Assembly (NCBI RefSeq): GCF_036059255.1
Contig: NZ_CP107947.1
Location: forward strand, 2,480,001 to 2,544,000
DNA from: Micromonospora sp. NBC_00389
Lineage (GTDB): Bacteria; Actinomycetota; Actinomycetes; Mycobacteriales; Micromonosporaceae
Length of the DNA stretch: 64,000 nt
Direction of reading: 5' to 3'
The notes beneath the pieces were generated by a model, which saw nothing but the letters and a program-made list of their open reading frames with translations, was not told where the DNA came from and made no database searches. The position numbers and the translations under genes were made by a program. Below, piece after piece: positions 53,748-62,811 of this stretch (within the stretch, counting starts at the first letter, position 1; every line of letters begins with the position of its first letter).

Positions 53748-54757
53748 GCCGCTACGGGGCCATGTACGGGCCGGACGTCACCTTTCTCGGGGTGGACCGG
53801 TGCACGCTCGACGACCCCGCCTCGTACGCCGACGCCGACGTGGTGATCATCGGGGCGCCCTTCGACGGCGGCACCTCGCACCGGCCCGGCACCCGGTTCG
53901 GGCCGTCGGCGATCCGCCAGGCGTGCTACCTGGCCCACGACGGCTCCCGCCCATCGCTCGCGCTGCGCGTCGACGCGCTCCGCGACCTGCGGGTGTACGA
54001 CGCCGGCGACGTCGAGATGTTCTCCGGCGACATCGAACGCTCGCTGGCCGCCCTGGAAGCAGCGGTCTACGCCGCGTCATCCGCCGGTGCCATCCCGGTG
54101 GTGCTCGGCGGGGACCACTCCATCGCGCTGCCCGACGCCACCGGCGTGGCCCGGCAGCACGGGCACGGCCGGGTGTCGCTGGTGCACTTCGACGCGCACG
54201 CCGACACCGGCGAAATCGAGTTCGGCTCGCTGCACGGGCACGGCCAGCCGATGCGCCGGCTCATCGAGTCCGGCGCGGTACGCGGAGACCGTTTCCTTCA
54301 GATCGGGCTGCGCGGCTACTGGCCGGGCCCGGACATGCTGTCCTGGATGGCTGAGCAGCGGATGCGGTCCTACGAGATGACCGAGCTGGTCGCCCGCGGA
54401 CTCGACACGTGCCTCACCGAGGCGTTCACGATCGCCGTCGATGAGTGCGAGGGAGTGTTCCTCTCCGTCGACGTGGACGTGGTCGACCCCGGGATGGCAC
54501 CCGGCACCGGCACCCCGGAACCAGGCGGCCTGACCTCCCGGCAGTTGCTCGACGCCGTCCGCCGGGTCTGTTACGAGCTGCCCGTGGTCGGGGTGGACGT
54601 GGTCGAGGTCGCCCCGCCGTACGACCACGCCGACATCACCGCGTACCTGGGGAACCGGGTGGTCCTGGAGGCGCTCTCGGCAATCGCCCGCCGCCGCCGC
54701 GATGCCGCCGGTGGTTCACCATGGAACCCGAACCAACCCCTACTCGACGCCCGCTGA
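53744..54757 (+). CDS. speB: Agmatinase-family ureohydrolase
   Basis: A 337-residue binuclear-manganese enzyme. Metal-ligand motifs are complete: GGDHS (122-126), DAHAD (150-154), and SVDVDVVDPG with D243 and D245. It hydrolyses a guanidino compound to an amine and urea; agmatine to putrescine is the textbook reaction. Guanidinobutyrase or guanidinopropionase activity cannot be excluded on sequence. No arginine decarboxylase gene is in the window, so the substrate probably enters through the transporter of the same operon. It is the last gene; the ATG overlaps the previous stop (ATGA). Confidence 0.9.
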   Translation: MSRYGAMYGPDVTFLGVDRCTLDDPASYADADVVIIGAPFDGGTSHRPGTRFGPSAIRQACYLAHDGSRPSLALRVDALRDLRVYDAGDVEMFSGDIERSLAALEAAVYAASSAGAIPVVLGGDHSIALPDATGVARQHGHGRVSLVHFDAHADTGEIEFGSLHGHGQPMRRLIESGAVRGDRFLQIGLRGYWPGPDMLSWMAEQRMRSYEMTELVARGLDTCLTEAFTIAVDECEGVFLSVDVDVVDPGMAPGTGTPEPGGLTSRQLLDAVRRVCYELPVVGVDVVEVAPPYDHADITAYLGNRVVLEALSAIARRRRDAAGGSPWNPNQPLLDAR

Positions 54758-54995
54758 CCAGCGGATTGACGGCAACCCGACACGTCAGGGCCCCAACCAC
54801 GGACCTCCTTTGTGGATTACGCGCAACGGTGGTCGGTAAATGGTGATTCGCGGATCTGGTGCCCAGGTCGGCCGCACGATCAGCCCGCCCGGTTCGGCCA
54901 AGCGGATGCCTGGCCTGTCGTCCCGTCAGTGGTCCGCAACGTGTCGGTGGCAGGGCCGCCGCTCATCGATGGCCGGTGACGAGCGAACGGCGTAG

Positions 54996-55826
54996 GTGAC
55001 GAGCGCGACGGCGGATATTGCACACAGTGTTTGCGACGACACTCATCGCCGTCACGATGCGACCACCGCCGAATCCTGGCCCGCCGCACCCGCCGTCGTT
55101 CGGTCGCGGGCCCCGCCCGCCCCGAACTGGTTCCGCCGAGCCAGTCCGGGCCGCCGCGTCGCCGTCGTCCTCGGTTCGATCACCCTGTCGATCCTGCTGC
55201 TCTGCTGCACCGGCACCGCCATCATCGGCGCGATGGTCGACGAGCCGACCCCGACCCGGACCGGCACCGCCGCCGAGGAGCCGCAGCAGCCCATCGTGGC
55301 GGCGCCCGCCGAGCCGACCGACGCGGCCGCCGCGCAGGACGCGTCGCCGGTGGCGGCACCCTCCGACTCCGCCGCGACCCCGCCGGCCTCGACCCCGTCC
55401 AGCGTCGCGCCCTCGCCGGTCGTGCGGGTGACGACCGTGACGGAGCGAGCCGTGGTCAGACACGGTGTTCGCACCGTGAAGGACTCGTCCCTGGCCGAGG
55501 GCAAGCGGGTGGTCCGGACCAAGGGTGTGGACGGCGTGAAGACGCTGACCTACCAGGTGACCACCACGGACGGGGTGCAGACGGGCAAGACGCTGGTCAA
55601 GTCCGTCGTGACGAAGCAGCCGGTGACCGAGGTCGTCGCCGTCGGCACCAAGAAGCCGCAGGCGAATTGCGACCCGAACTACAGCCCCTGCGTCCCGATC
55701 GCCAGCGACGTCGACTGCGCGGGCGGAAGCGGGGACGGCCCCGCCTACGTCAGCGGAACCGTCAAGGTCACCGGCAACGACATCTACCGCCTGGACAACG
55801 ACAACGACGGCTACGGCTGCGACTGA
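54996..55826 (+). CDS. G5-domain membrane-anchored protein with Ca-binding-like tail (start uncertain)
   Basis: A 276-residue frame. A hydrophobic anchor (VAVVLGSITLSILLLCCTGTAIIGA, about 54-80) is followed by a Pro/Ala/Thr-rich linker. Then comes a G5 domain (TVTERAVVRHGVRTVKDSSLAEGKRVVRTKGVDGVKTLTYQ...) and a C-terminal Cys-rich part ending DIYRLDNDNDGYGCD, the excalibur-like/nuclease-tail motif. The N-terminus is doubtful: the usual cytoplasmic lead MRPPPNPGPPHPPSFGRGPRP occurs in another frame from 55057 and would join APNWFRRASPGRR if one C were added near 55113. Either the gene is frameshifted or it starts at the GTG at 54996. Confidence 0.7.
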   Translation: MTSATADIAHSVCDDTHRRHDATTAESWPAAPAVVRSRAPPAPNWFRRASPGRRVAVVLGSITLSILLLCCTGTAIIGAMVDEPTPTRTGTAAEEPQQPIVAAPAEPTDAAAAQDASPVAAPSDSAATPPASTPSSVAPSPVVRVTTVTERAVVRHGVRTVKDSSLAEGKRVVRTKGVDGVKTLTYQVTTTDGVQTGKTLVKSVVTKQPVTEVVAVGTKKPQANCDPNYSPCVPIASDVDCAGGSGDGPAYVSGTVKVTGNDIYRLDNDNDGYGCD

Positions 55827-55866
55827 TCCCGTGCCGTGTCACTCGCGAGGTGGATGACTGGGTATA

Positions 55867-55914
55867 GAGCGTGATACCTCTGAGTCATATTGATGCCTCA
55901 GAGGTATCACGCTC
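55867..55914. repeat. Strong palindromic repeat GAGCGTGATACCTCTGAG
   Basis: 18-bp perfect arms (55867-55884, 55897-55914) around a 12-nt loop that can pair three more bases. It sits between convergent genes and has no T tract on either side. It could act as a bidirectional terminator but looks like a dispersed repeat. Confidence 0.8.
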
Positions 55915-55966
55915 TCCAGCCCGAGTGCTCCCGGCGCCCACGTCCCACCCGTGCCCGGCGTCGACG

Positions 55967-56311
55967 TCAGACGGCGAGGTGGGAGCGGATGAGGAAGCGG
56001 AGGCCGTCGGGGGCCTCCAGGGAGAAGCCACTGCCTCGGCCGGGGACCACGTCGACGGTCAGGCGGGTGTGCTTCCACAGCTCCCATTGGGACTTCGACA
56101 TCCAGAACTCGACCGGCTCGGACACTCCGTCGACCGCGAGCGAGGCGAGCAGCACGTCGGACGAGCCGGTGCGGAACTCGCCCGCCGGGTAGCACATCGG
56201 GGCGCTGCCGTCGCAGCAGCCGCCGGACTGGTGGAACATCAGCGGTCCGTGCCGCTCCCGCAGCGACCGGATCAGGTCGGCCGCTGCGGGGGTCACGGAG
56301 ACGAGGTTCAT
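55967..56311 (-). CDS. DUF779 protein
   Basis: A 114-residue protein with the DUF779 pattern: LRERHGPLMFHQSGGCCDGSAPMCYPAGEFRTGSSDVLL (three cysteines) and FWMSKSQWELWKHTRLTVDVVPGRGSGFSLE. DUF779 proteins accompany ExaC/AcoD-type aldehyde dehydrogenases; the function is unknown and may involve a metal or redox site. Its ATG overlaps the aldehyde dehydrogenase stop (TAATG, 56311). Confidence 0.9.
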   Translation of the reverse strand: MNLVSVTPAAADLIRSLRERHGPLMFHQSGGCCDGSAPMCYPAGEFRTGSSDVLLASLAVDGVSEPVEFWMSKSQWELWKHTRLTVDVVPGRGSGFSLEAPDGLRFLIRSHLAV

Positions 56312-57816
56312 TAGAAGAAGCCGAGCTTCTGGGTGGAGTAGCTGACCAGCAGGTTCTTGGTCTGCTGGTAGTGCTCCAGCATCATCTTGTGGTTTTCCCG
56401 GCCGATGCCGGACTGCTTGTACCCGCCGAAGGCGGCGTGCGCCGGGTACGCGTGGTAGCAGTTGGTCCACACCCGGCCGGCCTGGATGGCCCGCCCGGCC
56501 CGGTACGCGGTGTTCATGTCCCGGGTCCAGACGCCCGCGCCCAGCCCGTACAGGGTGTCGTTGGCGGTCTTGACGGCGTCGTCGAGGTCGGCGAAGGAGG
56601 TCACCGAAACCACCGGACCGAAGATCTCCTCCTGGAAGATCCGCATCGAGTTGTCGCCCTCGAAGATCGTCGGCTCGACGTAGTACCCACCGGACAACTC
56701 GCCGCCCAGGTCCGCGCGGGACCCGCCGGTGAGCACCTTGGCGCCCTCCTGCCGACCGATGTCCAGGTAGGACAGGATCTTCTCCAACTGGTCGTTGGAT
56801 GCCTGCGCCCCGATCATCGTGTCGGTGTCCAGCGGGTGCCCGGCGACGATCGCCTGCGTGCGCTCGACGGCTGCGGCGAGGAAGTCGCTGTAGTGACCCT
56901 GCTGGATCAGCGCCCGCGACGGGCAGGTGCAGACCTCACCCTGGTTGAGCGCGAACATGGTGAAGCCTTCGAGCGCCTTGTCGAAGAAGTCGTCGCGGGA
57001 CGCGCTGACGTCGTCGAAGAAGATGTTCGGGCTCTTGCCACCCAACTCCAGGGTGACCGGCTTGATGTTCTCACTGGCGTACTGCATGATCAGCCGCCCG
57101 GTGGTGGTCTCGCCGGTGAACGCCACCTTGGCCACCCGGGACGAGGACGCCAGCGGCTTGCCGGCCTCCACGCCGAAGCCGTTGACGATGTTGAGCACGC
57201 CCGGCGGCAGCAGGTCCGCCACCAGCGACAGCCAGTAGTGGATGGACGCCGGGGTCTGCTCGGCCGGCTTGAGCACCACGGCGTTGCCGGCGGCCAGCGC
57301 GGGTGCCAGCTTCCAGGTCGCCATCAGGATCGGGAAGTTCCACGGGATGATCTGCCCGACCACGCCGAGCGGCTCGTGGAAGTGGTACGCCACGGTGTCG
57401 TCGTCGAGCTCGCCGAGCGAGCCCTCCTGGGCCCGGATGGCCCCGGCGAAGTAGCGGAAGTGGTCGATGGCGAGCGGGATGTCGGCCGCCAGCGTCTCCC
57501 GGATCGGCTTGCCGTTCTCCCAGCTCTCGGCGATGGCCAGCGATTCCAGGTTCTCCTGCATCCGGTCGGCGATCCGGTTGAGGATCAACGCCCGCTCGGC
57601 CACCGAGGTGCGGCCCCAGGCGTCGGCCGCGCCGTGCGCGGCGTCCAGGGCCTTCTCCACGTCCGGGGCGGTGCCTCGGGCCACCTCGGTGAACGTCTGC
57701 CCGGTGACCGGGGTGGGGTTCTCGAAGTAGTCGCCGCCGTGCGGCTTGACGTATTCGCCGCCGATGAAGTGGTCGTACCGGGACTGCCAGTGGGTGGGCG
57801 CGTCGTAGCGCGTCAT
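56311..57816 (-). CDS. Aldehyde dehydrogenase, ExaC/AcoD type
   Basis: A 501-residue NAD-dependent aldehyde dehydrogenase. [37 protein letters not shown] (general base Glu) and the catalytic cysteine in [11 protein letters not shown] are present. C-terminal [24 protein letters not shown] is typical of the acetaldehyde/ethanol-inducible class. It is coupled to DUF779 downstream. A GAF-domain regulator lies directly upstream on the same strand. It likely oxidises acetaldehyde or another small aldehyde to the acid. GAGGTAACC precedes the ATG. Confidence 0.94.
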   Translation of the reverse strand: MTRYDAPTHWQSRYDHFIGGEYVKPHGGDYFENPTPVTGQTFTEVARGTAPDVEKALDAAHGAADAWGRTSVAERALILNRIADRMQENLESLAIAESWENGKPIRETLAADIPLAIDHFRYFAGAIRAQEGSLGELDDDTVAYHFHEPLGVVGQIIPWNFPILMATWKLAPALAAGNAVVLKPAEQTPASIHYWLSLVADLLPPGVLNIVNGFGVEAGKPLASSSRVAKVAFTGETTTGRLIMQYASENIKPVTLELGGKSPNIFFDDVSASRDDFFDKALEGFTMFALNQGEVCTCPSRALIQQGHYSDFLAAAVERTQAIVAGHPLDTDTMIGAQASNDQLEKILSYLDIGRQEGAKVLTGGSRADLGGELSGGYYVEPTIFEGDNSMRIFQEEIFGPVVSVTSFADLDDAVKTANDTLYGLGAGVWTRDMNTAYRAGRAIQAGRVWTNCYHAYPAHAAFGGYKQSGIGRENHKMMLEHYQQTKNLLVSYSTQKLGFF

Positions 57817-57864
57817 GGTTACCTCCGCCGTCGTTGTGCGGGTGTGCCGACGGCGACGTTAGTT

Positions 57865-59142
57865 TCAGGAACGTTGCAGCCACGTTGCGCGCGGTAGGTC
57901 GTACTCCCCGGCGAGCTGGTCGATGCGGGCGAGGGCGAGCGGCCGGCGTGGCGCGCCCACCGGCAACGCCCGCGCAAGGGCCTGCCAGGCGGTCAGGTCG
58001 TCGGCGCCGGCGGGCGTCGCGGTCCAGGCCGCGAGCAGCGCCGGGTCCGTGGCGGCCAGCACGGCCGCGCGGAGCTGGCCGTCGATCAGCCGGCGCAGTC
58101 GGGTCACTCCCGGTGCGTCCGAGCCGGGCAGCAACGGCCCGGGGTACGCGTCGAGCGCGCCCGCCGGATCGCCCTGCTCCAGCCGGTCGGCGACGGTGGT
58201 GAAGTCGGCCCGGACGGTGCCGCGCAGCCGGTACGGGCGCGAATCGAGCAGTTCGGGGCCGAGCACCCGGCGCAGCCGGGACAGCTCAGCGCGCAGAGTC
58301 ACCGGGTGCAGCCGGTCGTCGCCGTACAGGTCGAGGCCGAGCTGTTCGCCGGTGCGCCCCTCCGGATGGTGGAGCAGCAGCACCAGCAGCTCGCTGTGCC
58401 GCCGGCCGAGCCGGAGGCGCCGTCCGTCGACCCGCAGCTCCGCTTCGTCCCGGCCGAGCGCGGTCACGATGGCGACGCCGGGCTCCACCGGACGGTCGGC
58501 GGCCAGCTGTGCCTCGGCGGCCCGGGCGGTGGCCCGGACCAGCGCCAGGCTGTGCGGGTTGGCCAGGTGGTCGCCGCCGGTGATGTCGACCGCGCCGAGC
58601 AGCCGCCCGGTGACCGGGTCGTGGATCGGCGCGGCGGCGCAGGTCCAGCGCTGCACCGGCCGGCTGAAGTGTTCGGTGGCGAAGATCTGCACGCTGTGGT
58701 CGACGGCCAGCGCGGTGCCGGGGGCGTTGGTCCCGGCGTGCGTCTCGTCCCACCGGGCGCCGGGCACGAAGTTCATCCGCTCGGCGTGCCGGAGCACCCC
58801 CGGATGTCCCTCCACCCAGAGCAGCCGCCCGTACGCGTCGCACACCGCCATCAGGTGCGCGCCGTCCTGCGCGATGCCGCCGAGCAGGTCCCGGAAGAGT
58901 GGCAGCACCCGGGCCAGCGGGTGGGCGGCCCGGTAGGCGGCCAGCGCGTCGTCGACCAGGTCGACCGGTGGGGTGGCCTCCGGGTCGAGTCGCGCCGAGC
59001 GTTCCCATGAGCGGCGCACCACCTCCCGCACCCGGTGCGGCGCGGCGCCGGCGGTGAGGAACGCCTCGTGGGCGGCGCCGACCTGCGCGATCCGCTCTGC
59101 CGGATCGACGCCGAACTCCAGGGCGAGCCACGGGTCAGCCAT
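57865..59142 (-). CDS. GAF-domain transcriptional regulator (AcoR-like sensor, winged-helix C-terminus)
   Basis: A 425-residue protein. ATG at 59142, GAGGAGG upstream. The N-terminus (SWERSARLDPE) and GAF domain (about 70-210; MAVCDAYGRLLWVEGHP..., GTNAPGTALAVDHSVQIFATEHFSRPVQRWTCAAAPIHDPVTGRLLGAVDITG) are those of AcoR-type activators. There is no AAA+ sigma-54 domain. Instead the C-terminus carries an OmpR/SARP-like winged helix (LRLGRRHSELLVLLLHHPEGRTGEQLGLDLYG...VTLRAELSRLRRVLG). It probably senses an aldehyde/alcohol metabolite and controls the adjacent aldehyde dehydrogenase/DUF779 operon, 48 nt downstream. Confidence 0.88.
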   Translation of the reverse strand: MADPWLALEFGVDPAERIAQVGAAHEAFLTAGAAPHRVREVVRRSWERSARLDPEATPPVDLVDDALAAYRAAHPLARVLPLFRDLLGGIAQDGAHLMAVCDAYGRLLWVEGHPGVLRHAERMNFVPGARWDETHAGTNAPGTALAVDHSVQIFATEHFSRPVQRWTCAAAPIHDPVTGRLLGAVDITGGDHLANPHSLALVRATARAAEAQLAADRPVEPGVAIVTALGRDEAELRVDGRRLRLGRRHSELLVLLLHHPEGRTGEQLGLDLYGDDRLHPVTLRAELSRLRRVLGPELLDSRPYRLRGTVRADFTTVADRLEQGDPAGALDAYPGPLLPGSDAPGVTRLRRLIDGQLRAAVLAATDPALLAAWTATPAGADDLTAWQALARALPVGAPRRPLALARIDQLAGEYDLPRATWLQRS

Positions 59143-59328
59143 CGGGCGACCTCCTCGGCCCCCATCGTGACGCAGCTCACCCCCGTTCGCCAACCGCCGG
59201 GTCCCCGAGGGTGGAAAGGGTCGGCGAACCTGGCCGTTTCGGGGATCGGTGCGCGTGCCGGCTGAACGGTAGGGCGCTCCCGTCCGTACCAGGCGGTGAA
59301 GGACACACCGAGGACGGGAGTGACGGCG

Positions 59329-60006
59329 ATGAGGGTGCAGCGCAAGCACGTGCTGGCGGCGACCGTGGCGGTGCTCGCCGCGGCGGGAGTGGCGGTGGGG
59401 ACCGGTTTCGGGTTCGCCGGCACCGCCCCGACGGGGCAGTCCGCCTGCTCGGGCTCGGTCACCTTCTCGGCGGAGGGCGGTGCGCCGGCGGCGACCAGTG
59501 ACCGGTTCCCGGTGGGTACCCGGCTGCGGGTGACCAATCTGGACAACAACCGGGCGGCCACGGTGACGGTGACCGGCCCGTCGGGCAGTTGTGTGCTGCT
59601 CAACGCCGCAGCCATGGAGCTGGTCCGGGAGCCGGGGAAGAACGTGATCCGCCGCAACGTGGTGGAACGCCTGGACGGCGCCGCCGCGCCGCCCGCCGGG
59701 CAGCCGGCCGCCGGCACGGTACGTCCCGGCGCCGCATCGCCCGGCGTGCCCGGTCCGGCGCCCCGCTCGGCCTGCCAGGGCTCGATCACCTTCTTCGCCG
59801 AGGGCGGGGCTCCCGCGGCGACCAGTGGCCAGTTCCCGGTGGGCACCCGGCTGCGGGTCACCAACCTGGACAACAACCGGGTGACCACGGTGACGGTGAC
59901 CGGCCCGTCGGGCAGTTGCGTGCTGCTCAACTCCGCCGCCATGGATCAGATCCGCGAGCCGGGCAAGAACCTGGTCCGCCGCAACACCGTCGAGGTGCTG
60001 CGCTGA
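59329..60006 (+). CDS. Secreted protein with two duplicated double-psi-barrel-like domains
   Basis: A 225-residue exported protein: signal peptide (MRVQRKHVLAATVAVLAAAGVAVGTGFGFAG), then two nearly identical repeats at about residues 38-113 and 147-225. Each repeat reads SACxGSxTFxAEGGAPAATSxxFPVGTRLRVTNLDNNR...VTVTGPSGSCVLLN, then a RExGKNxxRRN end. The pattern resembles RlpA/expansin-like double-psi beta-barrels, but the catalytic DRGP aspartate is replaced by TGPSG. Each repeat has two cysteines. A Pro/Ala linker separates them. I chose the ATG at 59329 for its GGGAG; a GTG at 59296 is possible. The role is unknown; cell-wall binding is a guess. Confidence 0.8.
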   Translation: MRVQRKHVLAATVAVLAAAGVAVGTGFGFAGTAPTGQSACSGSVTFSAEGGAPAATSDRFPVGTRLRVTNLDNNRAATVTVTGPSGSCVLLNAAAMELVREPGKNVIRRNVVERLDGAAAPPAGQPAAGTVRPGAASPGVPGPAPRSACQGSITFFAEGGAPAATSGQFPVGTRLRVTNLDNNRVTTVTVTGPSGSCVLLNSAAMDQIREPGKNLVRRNTVEVLR

Positions 60007-60019
60007 CGTTGCCGGGTTC

Positions 60020-60051
60020 GGAAGGGCACCTTCTTGGGAAGGTGCCCTTCC
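60020..60051. terminator. Bidirectional hairpin terminator
   Basis: A 13-bp perfect stem ggaagggcacctt/aaggtgcccttcc (60020-60032, 60039-60051) with a 6-nt loop lies between the convergent repeat-protein gene and gabT. Confidence 0.75.
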
Positions 60052-60056
60052 CGCAC

Positions 60057-61328
60057 TCAGCCGAAGGCGGCGTCGAGGATGTCGGCGCCCCGGGTGAGGT
60101 GCGCGTCGGAGATCACCAGCGGTGGCAGGAAGCGCAGCACGTTGCCGTACGTGCCGCAGGTCAGGGTGAGCAGGCCGGCGGCGTGACAGGCGGCCGAGAC
60201 CGCCGCCGTGCCGACCGGGTCGGGGATGAGCGTGCCGGGCTGCACCAGTTCCACGGCGAGCATCGCGCCCCGCCCGCGTACCTCGGCGATCCGGGGGTCC
60301 CGCTCGGCGATGGCCCGTAGCCGGGGGGTCAGCACCGCCTCGATCCGGCGGGCCGCGCCGGCCAGGTCCAGCTCGTGCATGGTCTCGATGGTGGCCAGCG
60401 CGGCGGCACAGGCGATCGGGTTGCCGCCGTAGGTGCCGCCGAGCCCGCCGACGTGCACGGCGTCCATCAGCTCGGCCCGACCGGTGACCGCCGCCAGCGG
60501 CAGGCCGCCGGCGATGCCCTTGGCCAGGGTGACCAGGTCGGGTTCGACGCCCTCGTGCTGGCAGGCGAACCAGTCCCCGGTGCGGCAGAAGCCGGTCTGG
60601 ATCTCGTCGGCCACGAAGACCACCCCGGCCGCCGTGGCCCAGGCCCGTAGCGCCGGCAGGAAACCGGGCGCGGGCACCACGAAACCGCCCTCACCCTGGA
60701 TCGGCTCGATCAGCAGTGCGGCGACGTTCTCCGCGCCGACCTGCTTCTCGATCATCTCGACCGCCCGGGCCGCCGCATCCGCGCCGGACAGCCCGCCGTC
60801 GCGCAGCGGGTACGACATCGGCACCCGGTAGATCTCCCCGGCGAACGGCCCGAACCGGTGCTTGTACGGCATGTTCTTCGCGGTCAACGCCATGGTCAGG
60901 TTCGTGCGGCCGTGGTACGCGTGGTCGAAGACCACCACCGCCGGTCGGCCGGTGGCGTGCCGGGCGATCTTCACGGCGTTCTCCACCGCCTCGGCGCCGG
61001 AGTTGAACAGCGCCGAGCGCTTCTCGAACCCGCCCGGCGTCAGCGCGTTGAGCTGCTCGCACACCGCCACGTACGACTCGTACGGTGCGACCATGAAGCA
61101 GGTGTGGGTGAACCGCTCGACCTGCGCCCGTACCGCCTCGACGACCTTCGGTGCGGAGTTGCCGACGCTGGTCACCGCGATGCCGGCGGCGAAGTCGATC
61201 CACTCCCGGCCGTCGACGTCGGTGATCGTTCCGCCGGAGGCTCTGTCCACGTAGGACGGCACGACACTGCTGACGCCCCGGGCGACCGCCGCGCCGCGTC
61301 GCTTGTGCAACTCGTCAGATGTGGTCAC
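60057..61328 (-). CDS. gabT: 4-aminobutyrate transaminase
   Basis: A 423-residue class III PLP aminotransferase. ALFNSGAEAVENAVKIARHATGRPAVVVFDHAYHGRTNLTMALT, VFVADEIQTGFCRTGDWFA and the PLP lysine in VTLAKGIAGGLPLAAVTGR are the GabT pattern. It converts GABA and 2-oxoglutarate to succinate semialdehyde and glutamate. It lies 5 nt downstream of the aldehyde dehydrogenase gene in the same operon. It is distinct from the other class III aminotransferase at 43163. Confidence 0.93.
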   Translation of the reverse strand: MTTSDELHKRRGAAVARGVSSVVPSYVDRASGGTITDVDGREWIDFAAGIAVTSVGNSAPKVVEAVRAQVERFTHTCFMVAPYESYVAVCEQLNALTPGGFEKRSALFNSGAEAVENAVKIARHATGRPAVVVFDHAYHGRTNLTMALTAKNMPYKHRFGPFAGEIYRVPMSYPLRDGGLSGADAAARAVEMIEKQVGAENVAALLIEPIQGEGGFVVPAPGFLPALRAWATAAGVVFVADEIQTGFCRTGDWFACQHEGVEPDLVTLAKGIAGGLPLAAVTGRAELMDAVHVGGLGGTYGGNPIACAAALATIETMHELDLAGAARRIEAVLTPRLRAIAERDPRIAEVRGRGAMLAVELVQPGTLIPDPVGTAAVSAACHAAGLLTLTCGTYGNVLRFLPPLVISDAHLTRGADILDAAFG

Positions 61329-61333
61329 CGGTG

Positions 61334-62770
61334 TCAGCCTTCGATGTTGTGCATGACGTGCTTGATCCGGGTGTAGTCCTCCAGGCTGTAGACCGACAGG
61401 TCCTTGCCGTGCCCGGAGTGCTTGAAGCCGCCGTGCGGCATCTCGGAGACGAACGGGATGTGCGTGTTCACCCAGACGCAGCCGAAGTCCAGCCGCCGGG
61501 TCATCCGCATCGCCCGCCCGTGGTCCTTCGTCCAGACCGAGGCGGACAGGCCGTAGTCGACGCCGTTGGCCCAGCGCACCGCCTCGTCCTCGTCGGAGAA
61601 GCGCTGCACGGTGATGACCGGCCCGAACACCTCGTCCTGGATGATCTCGTCGGCCTGGCGCAGCCCGGAGACCACGGTCGGCGCGTAGAAGTAGCCGCGC
61701 TCGCCCTGCCGGGACCCGCCGCTCTGGATCGCTGCGTGGTCCGGCAGCCGGTCGACGAAACCGCTGACCCGGGCGAGCTGGTTGGCGTTGTTCAGCGGGC
61801 CGTAGAGCACATCGGCGTCGTCCGGGGCGCCGGTCTTTGTGTTGCGGGCCTGCTCGGCGAGCGCCGCCACGAAGTCGTCGTGGATCCCCGGACCGGCCAG
61901 CACGCGGGTGGCGGCCGTGCAGTCCTGCCCGGCGTTGAAGTAGCCGCCCATCGCGATGGCCTCGGCTGCCGCCGCCACGTCCGCGTCATCGAAGATCACC
62001 ACCGGGGCCTTGCCGCCCAGCTCCAGGTGGGTCCGCTTCAGGTCGGGGGCCGCCGCGCCGGCGACCTCCATGCCCGCGCGGGTCGAGCCGGTGATCGAGA
62101 CCAGCTGCGGGGTCGGGTGCGAGACGAGGGTACGACCGGTGTCCCGGTCGCCGCAGACCACGTTGAACACGCCCGGCGGGAAGAACTCAGCGGCGATCTC
62201 CGCGAGCAGCAGCGTCGACACCGGTGTGGTGTCCGACGGCTTGAGCACCACCGTGTTGCCGGCGGCGAGCGCCGGGGCGATCTTCCAGACGGCCATCATG
62301 AGCGGGTAGTTCCACGGGGTGACCTGGGCGCAGACGCCGATCGGCTCGCGCCGCACGTACGAGGTGTGCCCTGCCAGGTACTCCCCGGCGGACCGCCCCT
62401 CCAGCAGCCGGGCGGCGCCGGCGAAGAAGCGGAACTGGTCCACCGCCGGCGGCAGCTCCTCCTCGGCGGTGAGCTGGCGCGGCTTGCCGGTGTTGCGGAC
62501 CTCGGCGTCGACCAACTCGGCTGCGCGGGCCTCCACCGCGTCGGCGAGCTTGAGCATGGCCCTCTGCCGCTCGGCCGGGGTGACCTCCCGCCAGCTCTCG
62601 AACGCGGTGGCGGCGGCGGTCATGGCCGCGTCCACGTCGGCGGCGCCGGAGACCGGGGCCTGGGCGAACACCTCACCGGTGCAGGGGTCGATCAGGTCGG
62701 CGTAGCCACCGTCGGCCGGTTCGACGTAGGAGCCGTTGACGAAGTTGCGCAGCTGCTGCTGGTCACTCAT
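61334..62770 (-). CDS. Gamma-aminobutyraldehyde-type dehydrogenase
   Basis: A 478-residue NAD-dependent aldehyde dehydrogenase. It shows [47 protein letters not shown], and the catalytic cysteine in NAGQDCTAATR; the C-terminal PFVSEMPHGGFKHSGHGKDLSVYSLEDYTRIKHVM is typical of the YdcW/4-aminobutyraldehyde dehydrogenase group. It oxidises 4-aminobutyraldehyde to GABA, which GabT then uses. ATG at 62770 with GGAGAGATCC upstream. Upstream lie TGCGATAACCG (62822-62812) and an inverted repeat. Confidence 0.92.
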   Translation of the reverse strand: MSDQQQLRNFVNGSYVEPADGGYADLIDPCTGEVFAQAPVSGAADVDAAMTAAATAFESWREVTPAERQRAMLKLADAVEARAAELVDAEVRNTGKPRQLTAEEELPPAVDQFRFFAGAARLLEGRSAGEYLAGHTSYVRREPIGVCAQVTPWNYPLMMAVWKIAPALAAGNTVVLKPSDTTPVSTLLLAEIAAEFFPPGVFNVVCGDRDTGRTLVSHPTPQLVSITGSTRAGMEVAGAAAPDLKRTHLELGGKAPVVIFDDADVAAAAEAIAMGGYFNAGQDCTAATRVLAGPGIHDDFVAALAEQARNTKTGAPDDADVLYGPLNNANQLARVSGFVDRLPDHAAIQSGGSRQGERGYFYAPTVVSGLRQADEIIQDEVFGPVITVQRFSDEDEAVRWANGVDYGLSASVWTKDHGRAMRMTRRLDFGCVWVNTHIPFVSEMPHGGFKHSGHGKDLSVYSLEDYTRIKHVMHNIEG

Positions 62771-62811
62771 GACTGGATCTCTCCGAGGGGGCCGGGGGTG
62801 CGCTTCTGCGG

